The notes beneath the pieces are model-generated. The model did not search any database, was not told where the DNA came from, and saw only the letters and a list, made by a program, of their open reading frames with translations. Below are positions 10,867 through 25,800 of a stretch of 64,000 bases of DNA, one piece after another (positions within the stretch are counted from its first letter, which is position 1; every line of letters begins with the position of its first letter). Source of the DNA: Volvariella volvacea V23 (Eukaryota; Basidiomycota; Agaricomycetes; Agaricales; Pluteaceae); the NCBI GenBank assembly GCA_000349905.1, contig KB722751.1, positions 549,512 to 613,511 of the forward strand, given 5' to 3'. The translations under genes were made by a program, and so were the position numbers.

Positions 10867-13800
10867 ATGTGGGCAACACTCCCCGTCGCACTCTACGTTG
10901 CGTCCAACCTCGTTGGCCAATCCTCCGCCCAAACGTTCCAGCGATTGGGTGCCTGCCCAACTTTGGGATGTGTCTTCCCACCTGACCAAACCGACTTCCT
11001 TGCTGGACAGTACTTTGATATCAGGTTGGAAGTTCACGCTCCCGTTAATGGAAGCGAGGCTTTCAATAGCGGTAACCCCGACGAAAAATTCAAGTTCTGC
11101 ATCCAGAAGGGTCGTGGACAATGCACTGATGCCGCAAAGTTCTTCAGTGTCCCCGAGCCCCAGTTGGAGAAGTGGTCGTTCAGGTGGGTGCTACGGTTCT
11201 AATGCTTGTTTTTTTTTGTCCTCTTTTTTCGCATCTTCGGCGTGATAAATCATTTGGCTGACCGTCGTATTAGTTGGTATGAGGACTTGTTCGCTCGCGA
11301 CGCAGGTACACCGTCAGTCGTCAACGTGGCGTCGAAAGCTTACCGTGCTGTGAGTACTACTAGTATGCCACGTTTGTGTTGCACAATGCTCATGATTACC
11401 TCAGCTCAGGTTAAAGGATGTAAGTCCTGATAAACAGAAGCAATAGCCTGGGCATCGACTGACCCGTGCTTTCAATTCAGGCTGGCGACTACACGGCTAA
11501 GCTTACTTTCTATGGCAACCAGCAAACTGTTGCCCAATGGACTGTTCGCGAGCCTGTGAAGAAGAGGAAGGCCAAAAATGTGCTCTTTTTCATTGGAGAT
11601 GGTCAGTCCGTCGCGTTGCACATTGGTGACAGTCAACTTACTTCTCATATTCCAGGCATGACCCAGCCCATGATCAGCGCTGCCCGACTCCTTGGACACA
11701 AGTCCATCAACGGAAAATACCAGAGTTTGATGCAAATGGATCAGATGGAAGCTTTGGGACTGTAAGCGTTCGGATATGTTGTGACCCTGAATGGAGTCTG
11801 ATACCACTTCTAAAGCCAAATGACACACTCTTTGGATACATTCATCACTGACTCCGCCAACTCTGCAACTGCTCTCTATACCGGAAAGAAGTCCACCGTC
11901 AACGCCTTGAACGTTTATGCTGACAGTGTGAGTGCCAAAATCTGTCTTATCCGAGTCGCTCTAACAATACTTCTTTCAGTCAAGGGATTCTTTCGATGAT
12001 CCAAAGGTCGAGACTATCGCCCAATTGTTCCGTCGTGTGATCGGTGGACCTATTGGTCTCGTTTCTACTGCTTACATTGCCGACGCCACACCAGCTGCCC
12101 TTTGCGCTCATACTCGGGACCGTGGTCAATCTGCTGCTGTCGTTTACGAGTACCTCCACGACGCTTCCGCTTTGACCCCACAATACAAGTGGCCCACTGG
12201 CTGCCAGCAACCAGATGTCATTTTCGGGTAAGTGGAGCTATTCACCCCACAACGCCATTGTATGCTTATCGTCAACCTATAGTGGTGGCGCAGAACAATT
12301 CATCCCTGGCTCTGGTTCGCCCAACGGAACTGATTTCTACAAGGCCTTCCAGGACAAAGGCTACAGCGTCGTCTATGATAACACTCAGCTTAAGGCTGCG
12401 CGCAATGACAAGAAGACCCTCGGTATCTTCTGCAGTAAGTTGACATCCTTACCTTCAAATTCAGGCAAATGGCTAACGGTAGAATCCAGAGTCTAACTTG
12501 TAAGTGCTAGTTAAGTACCTCAAAGTTAAGTCACGTTCTTATTTGTAACCTCAGGGCTAAGTGGCTCGATCGCAACGTATGTAATGGATGTATGATTGTA
12601 CAAGGAACAGTATTAACGAAACGATCACCATAGGTCTACCCCGAAAACCTCAAAGGCTTCAAAGACCACCCCATTGGTGACGGTCGTGACGCTGTTGATC
12701 AACCAGGCTTGAAGGAGATGACCTTGAAGGCCATCGACATCTTGCACACCCGCGCTAAGCCCAAGAAGACTGGTTGGTTCTTGATGTGCGTTTGTTGTTG
12801 CCATTGAAATACCCTCCTCTTAATCGTTGCGTACAGGTCCGAGGCCGCTTCCATTGATAAGGTTGGTACCCTGTATATGCAGACATTCTGTCTAAATTGC
12901 TCACAATTATACTTTAATAGATGATGCACGCTTTGGACTACGACCGTGCACTTGGTGAAGTCCTTGACCTCGATGACACTATCCGTGCCTCCATGAAGCG
13001 TATGTCTATCATGTTTCATAAGATCTTGACCGAAATCAATTAAATCTATCTCAATTAGGCCTCAAGGAGCTCGGCGAGCTTGACGATACCCTAATTGTGA
13101 TTACTGCGGATCACGGACATGGCTTCGTAAGTCCACTTTCCAGCAACGATTGAGCTCCAAAACTGACGACATGGAGTAGGATGTCTTCGGTGGAGCTGAT
13201 ACCAAGTACATGGCTTCGCAAACTGACGACCGCCGCAAGAGGAATTCTGGTATGTTTATAAGCGGGTCATTGTGACGTCAACTAAAGCTTTGCCTAGTTG
13301 GTGTCTACCAAAACTCCGGTCTGAGTGGATACACTGTGGCCGAAGGCTCCCTGCCCAACAACAACACCGTCACCTTCAGCAGCGAGTCTCCCCACTTCCC
13401 CGTCAACTGGAAGCCCCGTTACGCTTACGCTGTAAGTTATTGCAAGGTCTCGCTCTACATGTTGATTGACTCCCGTTCGTTAGGCTGGTTTCGGTGCCCA
13501 CCCTGATCAGTATGTTCCATTGTAGTGACTTTTGGACAGCTGGAATTGACGTAACGTAGCCGTGAGGGGTATACTCTCAATACCCAAGGTCCTCGTAATC
13601 CCGCTGTTGCTCAATCTGGATCAAACGACTACCACTTTAACCCAGCAGACCAACCTGATGGTGAGTACTTTATCTCGGATGATATGTGCGAGCCCTAACA
13701 GGATCCTCTAGGTTACGTTGTTTGTAAGTGCAGTTAGCTATGGCACACCACCCTAGATTCTCATGTTGCCTCCAGCTGGTACCCTTCCTCCCAACCAATC

Positions 13801-14039
13801 GCAGGGTGTTCACTCCCTCCAGGGTGAGTCAGATCGGGAGTTCGCGTTTTTTGTACTGACTGAGTATTCAGATGTCCCTGTCTTTGCAAGTGGTCCAGGC
13901 TCAGAGGCCTTCCGTGGCGTCTGTGAGTTTACGTTGGATGACTCCTTGTCTTTGTTGACTCACGAGGTTTGCTTCAGACAACAGCGTTGACATCTTCTTC
14001 AAGATTGCAGATGCCCTGGGCTTGGGCAATGGAAGATAG
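10867..14039 (+). CDS. Secreted alkaline phosphatase (bacterial PhoA-related fold), 22 exons
   Basis: Zn/Mg-dependent phosphomonoesterase, probably exported for phosphate scavenging. The model has 22 exons and 21 introns of about 46-90 nt, and the exon lengths sum to 669 codons (668 aa). Micro-exons of 15 nt (11405-11419), 10 nt (12490-12499) and 12 nt (13712-13723) are needed to keep the conserved blocks in frame. A signal peptide is visible (MWATLPVALYVASNLVGQSSAQ type, cut near residue 22). Family motifs in order are FFIGDGMTQPM (first metal Asp), TDSANSATA with the nucleophile Ser at about residue 228, EAASIDKMMHA, VITADHGHGF and the late GFGAHPDH histidine. The SIDK..H block resembles E. 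coli PhoA rather than yeast Pho8. There is no transmembrane anchor and no clear GPI tail at the C terminus (ALGLGNGR). Confidence 0.9.
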
Positions 14040-14383
14040 ATCTAATGTAGCATATCGTATACCGTATATTCTTGTGTTTCTGAGTATAAATAATCCATTT
14101 CTTCTGCGATGTTGGGACGCGTGTGGCAGGGTGGTGATAAAACGTGAAAAGCACGGGGTCATTGTTATTCCTAATGTGGATGAAACGCGGCAAACAAAAG
14201 ACAACAAGGGGGTGGTGTTGAACGCCCATCAATTCGCGACTCATTCAACACGAACCTGCCACCAGCACGACGACGCGACCACCGCGAGGACTGCCTCCCG
14301 TTTCCAACTCTCGTACCCTCGACGCTCATCATATCGTATCAATCGCGTGCGCTTAATCACCTCAAGAGCCCCAAAATAAGTAC
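14040..14383. other. Intergenic, phosphatase 3' region and SUN gene promoter
   Basis: The first 100 bases are AT-rich (3' untranslated character) and the second half is C/A-rich up to the start at 14384. No gene recognised; the longest frame here has no homologous-looking block. Confidence 0.5.
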
Positions 14384-17265
14384 ATGTCATTCTCCGGCAC
14401 ACCCCTTGGTCAAGGACGGAGGCTCGATCATTCTTCCTTCCTTGGAAAGCCTTCGTCAAATATCAACCGAGCCCCGAGTCCCAATCTGACTATCCCTTCT
14501 TCTTACGCCTACAAGTTCGTCTCAATCTCTCATACGGCCACAGCAGTGTACTGATATCTCTTGCCCCCAGCGCCACTCGGCCACAGAACGGTGTAAACCA
14601 AGATTCCCACACCGACTCAGCTACCTCTCAGTTTGCGAAATCAAGACCGCGCGGACAACCTCTAAGCCGCACCGGAGGGCCCAGAGTAGTTACTGACCAC
14701 CCCAACCCCGAATCTTGGGTCGTAAAGGACACGACAGTAAACATTGCCACTGCGTTCAACCAGGCCACATCCAATATGCAAGCACACAACCCCAACAATG
14801 CCTGGGCTACCGGTGCTAACCGACCCAATTCTGCTATACCTCGCAGCACATCCGTAGAGTATGAGGAGGAAGCAGCTAAAATTGCTAGTCGCCGATTCGC
14901 AGCTCCAGCACCCCGACATCGCGGATCTCGACCACCAGTTTCCAAGTCTGCTTCTTCACACAATATACCTGAAGCCGAAGAGGAGGAGCGACCGGATCGG
15001 AATGCAAGGGGTAAAAGCCCCATTGCGCATGTAATGGAAGCAGCGAAACGAGTTATTGGCCAGGCTACCTACTACGCTCAAGAGCCAATGCCGCAAGAAC
15101 AGCCCACGACAAATGGAAATGATTCCAGTTACGACTACAATGCTGAAGAATTGGAATACCAGGCAAAAAACGCAAAGGCAAATAGACGGAAGAGAATGTC
15201 TACGGACAACAAGGCCTATAAACCATCTGCGTCATCGGAAGAAGATGACGACGAGCTTGACGACGATGACAAGCGCCCACGCAGAAAGGCCACTAAGGGC
15301 TCCATTGGGGGCCCTCTGACGCACCTACCGAACATGGGCAAAATGGGGGGTACTAAGAAGAGAAAAGTGAAATCGGGGAAGGGAGACTTACAGGAAGAGG
15401 AAAGACCTGAAGGAGTTAGCGGTGACGAAAATGTCCAGGAAATAGTGAGTTGTTATTTGGTCTTCTGCGGACCATTTCTCATCATCACGCAGACTCAGAC
15501 CGCTGCTCATTCTCGCGCCCCATCTGCATCGAAAACTTCCGCCCCAGCTCCATCCCGCGGTGGCTCCGTTCCGCCTCAGCCCGTTCAGGAAGCTGAAGAC
15601 GATTCCGTGGATGTGGAACAAGGCCTTGACTCAATACCAGAGATGGAGGAAGAAGATGTAGAAGAACAAGCACCCAAACTAAAGTCTCGAGGACCTACTC
15701 CGGCTCGAGCAGTTCGCCCATGGTCAATTGGAGGTTTCTTGGGGATTGTTGTCAACTGGATGGGCCAATTGTTTATATCCTCGATATATGTTGCCGGAAG
15801 GACAGTGGGCATAGTCTGGGATGTGATACAACGGATACGACGGTTGTGGTCACGACGGAGTAGGCAGATTGTTGCGGCTGTTGTGGTTCTAGCCATTTCG
15901 TGGCTGCTTTTCCGCTTGCCCTTGTCGGGTTGGCTTCCTAGCCAAAGTAAATCGTTGAACAAACCGGTCTACACTGCTCCAAATACTCCAGTCACTAATT
16001 TAGAGGAGTTCTCGGCCCGTCTCCAAGAGTTAGAGAGATCGGTTTCATTGCTCTCTACAGACCTGGATAGGACTAGAGTCAAGGCGGACAACGAAGCAAG
16101 GAATCAAGCAGAAGTTGCAGGAAGATTGGGCGCTCTGGAGACCCGAGTGCAGTCAGAGAGCAGAAGATTCGTGGAGGCAGAAATCCAACTCAAGAACCAT
16201 GCAGCCCAGAATTTGAGAGCGCTTAAACAGGATGTGGAACTTTTGCAAATACAAGTTCAAGCGCAGCAGCAACAGCAACAACAAATCGACAAACGTCCGG
16301 CATCCGGTGCTGATAACGAAGCGAGGGCTAGGTTGCGTGCGCTGGAAGAGCGCATTGGTACGGTCGAAAATGATGTGCGGGAAGCCTTGGAACTTGGAAA
16401 GAAGGGCGGAGGGATGGATGCCGCTTGGTGGCATAAGCTGGCTTCTGGTGCAAACATCAAGGACCTTGTCATCAAGTCTAGCAGTGGTCAAGACGTAACC
16501 GCAATAATAAGCCAACTCGTCGAAGACGCTGTGACGGTATATAACAAGGATATCCTGGCTCGACCCGACTTTGCACTTTATTCAGCTGGTGCACGGATCA
16601 TTCCTTCTCTCACCAGTCCAACCTACGAAATTCAACCGTCTGGATTCAAGAACACTTTGCGGAGTCTGGTCACTGGCAATGGATATGCGATTGGCCGGGC
16701 ACCAGTGACCGCAATTCATCACGATACGCATAGTGGTCTTTGCTGGCCCATACCTGGCGTAAGAGGACAACTCGGTGTTGCACTCGCACAGTCAGTACGC
16801 ATTACGGACTTTACTATTGAACACGTCGCAAAGGAAGTTGCGTTTGACATGCGAAGCGCTCCGCGGGATATGGAAGTGTGGGCCTTGGTTGAGGGTGATA
16901 ATATTGATAAAGTGAAGCAGTGGCAGACCGAGAAGGCCAAACAGCGGGAGCAAGCTATTGCACGAGGAGAACAAGTTGAAGCAGAACCGACATACCCCAC
17001 AACGCTACCCACTGACGTCCAATACATCCGTATCGCCAACTTTACCTTTGACGCGCATTCTTCCAAAAACATCCAGACGTTCCCAGTTTCTCCAGACGTC
17101 AAAGATCTAGATACCGATTTCAACATCGTGGTTCTACTTATGAAGAACAACTGGGGTCAGGATACTTACACGTGCTTGTACAGATTCCGTGTACATGGGC
17201 AGCGGGTGGACGCACCATCACTGCCAACTATTGAGGAGCTTACGTCCCCATCCCCATCTTCATGA
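14384..17265 (+). CDS. SUN-domain protein (Sad1/UNC-84 type), nuclear envelope
   Basis: Inner nuclear membrane half of a LINC bridge, expected to anchor centrosome/SPB or telomeres to the envelope with a KASH partner. Exons 14384-14514, 14571-15444 and 15493-17265 give 925 aa. The 48-nt second intron is a multiple of three, so the unspliced frame also stays open, but it has GTGAGT..CAG ends. Order of domains: a long nucleoplasmic Ser/Arg-rich and acidic region; hydrophobic segments at about residues 405-430 and 455-480 (IVAAVVVLAISWLLF); a coiled coil of about 130 residues with a small polyGln run; then the C-terminal SUN domain (about 700-915) with FALYSAGARIIPSLTSPTYE, HSGLCWPIPG and WGQDTYTCLYRFRVHG. 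The size and order match Basidiomycete SUN proteins. Confidence 0.9.
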
Positions 17266-18076
17266 GGTTTATAATCTATTTACCACCCACCCCCCATTAA
17301 GCGACACCCCATCCCCCAACACCTCTCCCCAGTCATTATTCACGCCCGTGATGAACCCAAAGGCCTTCACCATTTTCATGATGATTTCACGATTCCTTTT
17401 TTTCTCTCCCGATCACACCAATCTTCTGTTGTTTCATCGAACTCATTCTCCTCTTTTCTCACCTTTTCATTTCATTCTTCTTTTTAATTTTATCTATTTC
17501 CTTCCGGGCGGGCTGTATTTGCTACAATCTGTTCGTACCTTTCTACCCAATGGTCGCTCTTGTATACAGTAATTCTCTTACCCACCGCAATGGTAAATAC
17601 GACCCAACAATTTCCTTCTCCCGCGCCTCCTTTTCTTCTTCCATTTCCTGTTTTCCTCTTCCCTTTTTTCTGCTCTTGCTGCTTTGCCAAGGCTCACATG
17701 ATCATCAAGCATAATGCTGTTTAGTAGTAATTCGCCGCCCAATCTTAGCATTTACACACCAGTCTCCCTTGCCATCATCACACTTAGTAGTTGCTACCCT
17801 GCTTGCTTGTTTGCTGTGGGCTCCTCGCAAAGTACAGAATATCATCGATCTCAAATCTCTTTTTTCTTCAATATTGCTTAGGCTGTTGCCCTTGGATAAC
17901 ACCTTCCATGGTTCTACGGTAAATGGTCCCCTTGAAGGAGATCTTACTACGTATCACGCAATTGGTTACGATCTCGCCACACTGCACAAGATTTTAACAC
18001 CTCTTTTTAGAATTGATCCCATGGTGTTGTGATGTACACCGCAGTGTGGTATATGACCTTTGTAACTATCATATTC
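17266..18076. other. Intergenic, convergent 3' regions
   Basis: Tail-to-tail spacer between the SUN gene and the iminopeptidase. It is strongly pyrimidine-rich on the plus strand from 17270 to 17650 (long TC/TTC runs), which suggests untranslated sequence. No gene seen. Confidence 0.55.
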
Positions 18077-19925
<1,849 letters not shown>

Positions 19926-20180
19926 GGTGGAATTAGACACAGTTGTGTTGGTGTTGAAGTGCCTTTGGATCTGCCTGTGGGACTGCAATCTCGCTACCTG
20001 ACAGTACCACAACGAATTTGGCAGCTTCGAGCGCCAGATGACCGATCCGGGCATGACCAAAGGGAGTTGATTATATTTCTGTATTCTGATTGGCCCAAAA
20101 TTAGTCCATTAATATTGCCAGTCTGCCCGAGCGTCTCAGCTCCCTGGCTTTTTCTTCAACCACTACCATCTTCTCTCATC

Positions 20181-21313
20181 ATGGCCCAGTCCGATGATTG
20201 TGTCTACACCCCACTTTCTCCTCCTCCCACAAAGCTGACACAAGACCCATTTGCCAACGTCTCTGAGACGGAAGGTCAACAATATAAAGAGGTGCTGACC
20301 CATTTTTCGAAGGATGACTACAAGCTCCCGGGGTTGGACGCGGACGCAGCTCTAACAGATAAAGAGAAATTTTGGTTGTCTCGCGAGTGCCTACTCAGGT
20401 ATGTGTGCACCTCATATATCTCGATTCACGAGAGCTTATCGTGATTTTAGGTTTTTGCGCGCTTCCAAATGGAAGACAAATACTGCTATCCAGCGCTTGG
20501 AGGCAACATTGAAATGGCGAAGAGAATACGGCATAGATAGTGTGGTCACGGCTAGCCATGTTGAGCCAGAGGTACGCGATGCTTTTCTGAGCTCAGCCTT
20601 GTTCCCTTAGCGCGTGAATCCACAGGCTGTCACAGGCAAAGAAATCTTGTTCGGCTACGATACCCATGGACGGCCTGGTTTCTACATGTTCCCAAGTAGG
20701 CAGAACACGAACGAGCCTACCCGTCAGATCCAATTCGCAATCTGGATGCTAGAGCGTGGGATAGACCTCATGGGTCCTGGTGTTGAGTAAGGAATCTCCT
20801 CATGAACGAACATGTGAACCCTAAGACCTCCTTCCCAGAACCGTAGATTTACTAATCAATTACGGGGACAAGGCCAAGAACCCCTCTATGAGCGTTGCCC
20901 TGACATTCCTTAATATCCTTCAAGACCACTACCCGGAACGGCTGGGCCTTGCATTGATCTTGAATGTGCCATTTGTGCTCAACGCTTTCTACAAGCTTAT
21001 TTCTCCATTCATCGATCCTATCACTAGGCAGAAGATGAGGTTCAATCCCAACGTCGTGAAAGATGGTGTATTCTCTCCTGACCAAGTCATGAGCCTTTGG
21101 TGGGGTGGAAACCAGAATTTTGAATACGATCATGCCAAGTACTGGCCCGCGTTGGTCCAATTGACGGAGTCACGGACTAAAGCGTGGTTTGAGAAGTGGA
21201 AGGAGTTGGGCGGGACTGTCGGCATCAAGGAGTGGGATTACAAAGGTGGAAGTTCTGCAGTCATTGACTCTGGGGCAACCAGCCCTCAAAACGGGTCTGC
21301 AGCATCCGCATAA
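20181..21313 (+). CDS. Sec14-like CRAL-TRIO lipid-transfer protein, copy 1
   Basis: Cytosolic phosphatidylinositol/phosphatidylcholine-type transfer protein by family; ligand unknown. Exons 20181-20398, 20451-20571, 20626-20786 and 20839-21313 give 324 aa. The CRAL-TRIO N-terminal helices (RECLLRFLRASKWKTNTAIQ, LKWRREYGI) are followed by the lipid-binding domain with FGYDTHGRPGFYMFPSRQNT, LQDHYPERLGLALILNVPF and SPFIDPITRQKM. The domain has the usual length and ends in a short Ser/Gly tail with no membrane anchor. Its last three exons have the same lengths (121, 161, 475 nt) as those of the next gene, so the two are tandem duplicates. It shares a promoter of 127-255 bp with the iminopeptidase. 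Confidence 0.92.
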
Positions 21314-21509
21314 AGGCAAACCCCTTCCCACTACCCACATCTTTCCGTATATACTTACACCTGTATCTGGTGCCCCTTAATTGTCAGGTTGATAGAGTTT
21401 TGTATCTCTCAAGCGTATATAAACATAAATTAGCCCTAGACCGAAGTCTCCGACGTACGTCGAGCGCTCATCCCATCCTGAACCCCTTGTTCGTATTTCG
21501 GACTGCACC

Positions 21510-22635
21510 ATGTCGGACCCTGTATATGCCCCCTTGGCTCCCGAATCTGCTCCACCAATTGAAGACCCACGCGCATCGCTGACCGAGGTACAAGGGACCC
21601 AGTATGAGGAGGTATTGAGCCACTTTTCAAAGGAAAAGTATAAACTTCCTGGGATCGAGGCGGATGCCGAACTCACAGAAAAGGAAAGATTCTGGTTGAC
21701 GCGTGAATGTCTGCTTCGGTGCGACTCTTGGCTCATTGGTGCTTGTCTTCTCCTTCTCACTTGGTTCCAAGATATCTGCGTGCATCTAAGTGGAAGACTG
21801 ATGTTGCTATCCAGAGGTTAGAGTCAACATTAAAATGGCGAAGGGAATACGGTCTCCATGATAAGATCACAGAGAAATACGTCGAACCAGAGGTACAGTT
21901 ACTCGCCAAGTCCAGCTATTCTGAACCATTGAACCATCCACTAGGGCGTCACTGGCAAAATGGTCTTATTTGGCTATGATACCAACGGGAGACCTGGCCT
22001 TTATATGTTTCCCAGTCGACAGAACACAACCGAGCCCGTAAAGCAGCTTGAATATAGCGTATGGTTCTTGGAACGCGCTATAAGTGTCATGGGTCCTGGA
22101 GTCGAGTAAGTTTAGGCCGCCGATACTTAGCGTCGTGGATCATTTAACATTTCGCAAAAGAACTCTAGATCTCCTCATAAATTTTGCTGATAGATCTAAA
22201 AAGCCAAATTTCAGCACGGCGTTGTCGTTTCTCTCTATTATCCAAGATCACTACCCCGAACGTCTCGGACTCGCGCTCATCATAAATGTCCCTTTTTTGA
22301 TCCAAACCTTTTTCAAACTCATTACTCCATTTATCGATCCTGTCACCAGGGAGAAAATGAAATTCAACCCGGATATTATACAGGACAAGTTCTTTGCACC
22401 TGAGCAGGCCATGGACCAATGGTGGGGAGGAAGTCAACACTTCGTTTATGAACATGAGAAGTATTGGCCGGCGCTTGTTAGGTTGACAGAGTCGAGAATA
22501 GAAGCGTATTTTAAGAAGTGGAAGGAGTTGGGAGGAAAGATTGGGATCAAAGAATGGGATTACAAACGGACGGTTTTAGAGTCGGATACCGATGTTGACA
22601 CCAGCACGCAGAGTGGTTCGGTTGGTGCACCTTGA
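21510..22635 (+). CDS. Sec14-like CRAL-TRIO lipid-transfer protein, copy 2
   Basis: Second member of a tandem pair, 321 aa, exons 21510-21718, 21772-21892, 21945-22105 and 22161-22635. It has the same blocks as copy 1 with conservative changes: RECLLRYLRASKWKTDVAIQ, FGYDTNGRPGLYMFPSRQNT, IQDHYPERLGLALIINVPF and TPFIDPVTREKM. Introns sit at the same sites and phases but differ in sequence, so the duplication is not recent. The C-terminal 20 residues and the first 20 residues diverge most, which could set membrane targeting or regulation apart. Only 196 bp separates it from copy 1. Confidence 0.92.
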
Positions 22636-22899
22636 CCTGATAAGCCCTGAATTATTCTTGATATACCTGCGTGACTTATGATGTAGTGCTCTCTTCTTTG
22701 CTAATAGATCTTAAGATGCTTAGACCGATAAAATTGGAGCCTGAGTCGCATGTAGCGACCATTGTGCGTTGATCGCTTTCAGTCGTTTCGTTTCAGACGG
22801 AAGATGTTGGTTGAGAGCTTGCGCAGAGGGGCTACTCCCCATGGTTCTCTCTGCACTCCATGCCATTGTCACCGCTGAGTTGCAAAGGATAAGTGGATA

Positions 22900-25800
22900 A
22901 TGAGTTCTGTAAGTATCTATTTTCCCTCTTTGTTCAAGACGGAGGACGGGCATGCGTCCACTCCAAACGACTTGTTGCCTGCCGAACAAGAGGCTCTTGT
23001 ACAGGCGCTTTGCCAAATGGTGAGTTTGTTCATTCATCATTCATTCTAGTTGGTGGTGATTTACCCTTGAATCCCAGGAAATGGTCAACTCTATAAACGA
23101 AGTCATTTCTGGTGAGAAGACACCTGCAGTCGTCAGCCACACCCCCTGCCGAGCTGGATCCGTTGCAGAAGCTCCACCTGCGTTGCATCTGAATTTGAGT
23201 TGGCTTCCTATCTTCGATTCACTATTCAGTGACTGTGATGCTAAGTCCTCGATCCATGAACAAGTGCGTTTTTCTGCAGTCCGTTAGACCCGACTAGTCA
23301 ATAGTTTCCCGTAGAAGGACGAAATACTTGTCGATACACGAGAAGAGCTCAGCGACGCACGGGACTTTGGTGACACTCGCGAGTCAGGCTCAGGTTGTGC
23401 TCAGCGGTCGCCGAGCTCTAAGGATAGCGCAGAAAGCGAGGTGCGTAAGTTTACTTACACTTTCACTGAGGTTCAATAAAAATTTGTACTAGTTCTCGTG
23501 CTATGAAGTCGTTAGAGCCACATACATGGCTGTCCGCCCTCCCCTGCGTCCCGTGGATATCAACCGAGTACCTAACCCCCTGTCCAATCGAACGGATCTT
23601 TGCCTAGCGCCCACAAACTCTGGGGTGACCAATAGAGTGACAAAGCCATCTCAAACGAAACGCCCCACTGCTCGCAGAAAACCGGTCCCGCAGATCAAGT
23701 CCCTTGAGGAGAGACGTATCGGATTAAAGAGGTTTGGACCACCACTTAGTCCATCCCCTTTGCGAAGGAAACTCGAGCGTACACCCCTACATGCAGCCGC
23801 CAGTCCATTGGGCCATTCTACGGCGGTTTCACCTCTGCATACTCGATTGCCACCGCGTCGGTCCCGGACTGCCACCCCACCCCATATGGTCCTGGCGCTC
23901 CCGAGTAATACTCGCCCCAGAATACCCATCAACATTGATTCATTCCAGCTCTCGCATTTGCTAGGAGCAGGAGCTCAAGGGAAGGTTTATCTCGCGAAGT
24001 CCGAGTACTCAACGAATTGCTTGTCAAGGCAGTCCAAATCTGGTGCCCCCAATTCCACATGCGGCTCTGGCACTGGACCGCCTACAGAAGTGTCGTCGTC
24101 AACACCACTATATGCCATAAAATTCATAGAGAAAAAGAAGCTGAATGCCAACCCGAAGTACTTGTTTCAAGAACAACAGATATTCAAATGCACGAAAGGC
24201 CACCCATTCCTGCTAGAGATGATAGCAAGTTTCCACGATTTTCATCACTTTTACTTCGTTACGGTAAGCCTTCATAATTCAAACTTGGCATTCATCGGTA
24301 CTGATGCTGCTATAAAAGCACTATCATGATGGAGGAGATCTTCAAACCATACTGGACTCGGAGGACGAAGGCGCTTTGTGTAAAGAACGCACCCGGTTTT
24401 ACGCCGCTGAAATTGCAAGTGGCATCAACTACCTTCACAAGAGTAACATCATACATCGAGATATCAAGCCAGCCAATATCCTCCTGAAGCAAAGCGGTCA
24501 CGTCGCTATTGCGGATTTCGGTCTCGCGAAAGTGTTCAGTCATGGTGCACCACTGGACAGGTGGTCAGACTTCCCGGAGAGCAGGGACAGAAAGTCGTGG
24601 CATGAAGGGCTCAGAGTACACCAAACTAGGGCCTGTTGTGGAACACCGCATTATATGTCGCCAGAAGTGGCTCAGGGTAAGCCATATAGCTTCGAGGCCG
24701 ATTGGTGGTCATTCGGAATCACGTTATATTCTATGCTCGAAGGACGAGTGCGTACTTTTACTATTGCTATCAGCCCTAGCCATGCCTGATTCTACCTACT
24801 TTCAGGTCCCCTGGCATCACAAGGACTTTGAGGTGCTGAAAGACGCCATTTGCACCCAGCCTCTACCCTGGGACCCTAGTTCTCCCATAGACTCGGACGC
24901 CAAAGACCTTATTCAATGCGTGCGTTGTTAAGCTGAGCAATAGAATTGCTGACTTAGCCGTGCTCTAGATATTGCTAAAGATACGCGCACAGCGATTGGG
25001 CGCTGCCCAAATCATGTCCCACCCTTTTTTTGCGTCAATGTAAGCATTTATACGCGCATATAAGCGTAAACGAATTGATATTGGTGTAGTGACTGGCGTG
25101 CTTTGGAGCGACTAGCCATTGAGCGTCAGTGCCTCATATAATTCGCATGAACTTGTTCTAATCGATACCATAGCCCCATTCAAACCAAGGCCACGCGAGC
25201 CTTTCCTCCATCCCACAGGTCAAATCAAAAGAAAAACAGGGCGATATGTATTCGACCCGTACCCTGGCTTTTATTATGCCGATGGCGAACTTGAAGCCGC
25301 TCAGCAACTTCTGACACCTCCAGACTCGCGCATACACCCACCCACAATTCATCAAGAGCCATCTCCTTCCGGTCGCACTTGCCTACCCGCCTCATCTAGG
25401 GAGCTCCAGCAAAATACAACACTGATCGGCTCCGAAGAGGCGTTACCACCAGAATCACGAATCCCGCGTACCAGCGCAGAATATCTCCGTCGCATTCGAG
25501 ACCTCGACTCTGTATGGCAAGTATCTATTGACCCTTGGTATGACGCGACACGGTGTATCGATGTCAATCGAGAAATGCCTTCTGTAGCCGTTAACTCGGT
25601 GCACTCGACCGTGTTTTTGATGTTGACTCCTCCGGGTACCCCAACCTCTTGCCCTCGATCGCCGACTAGTTGGAGCTTGGATGGACGTTCTTCCATGCGA
25701 GTAAACTATTCATCTACCGTTGGGATGCATACCAGCGAGGCTATACGCGAGCCGGAGGAATCTACAGATATTCAAGTCATCCCTCTATCTGAACCTACAC

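Noticed and set aside
13969..14379. Plus-strand frame of 136 codons between the phosphatase and SUN genes
   Set aside because: It begins inside the last phosphatase exon in another frame and runs through AT-rich 3' sequence; no homologous-looking block.
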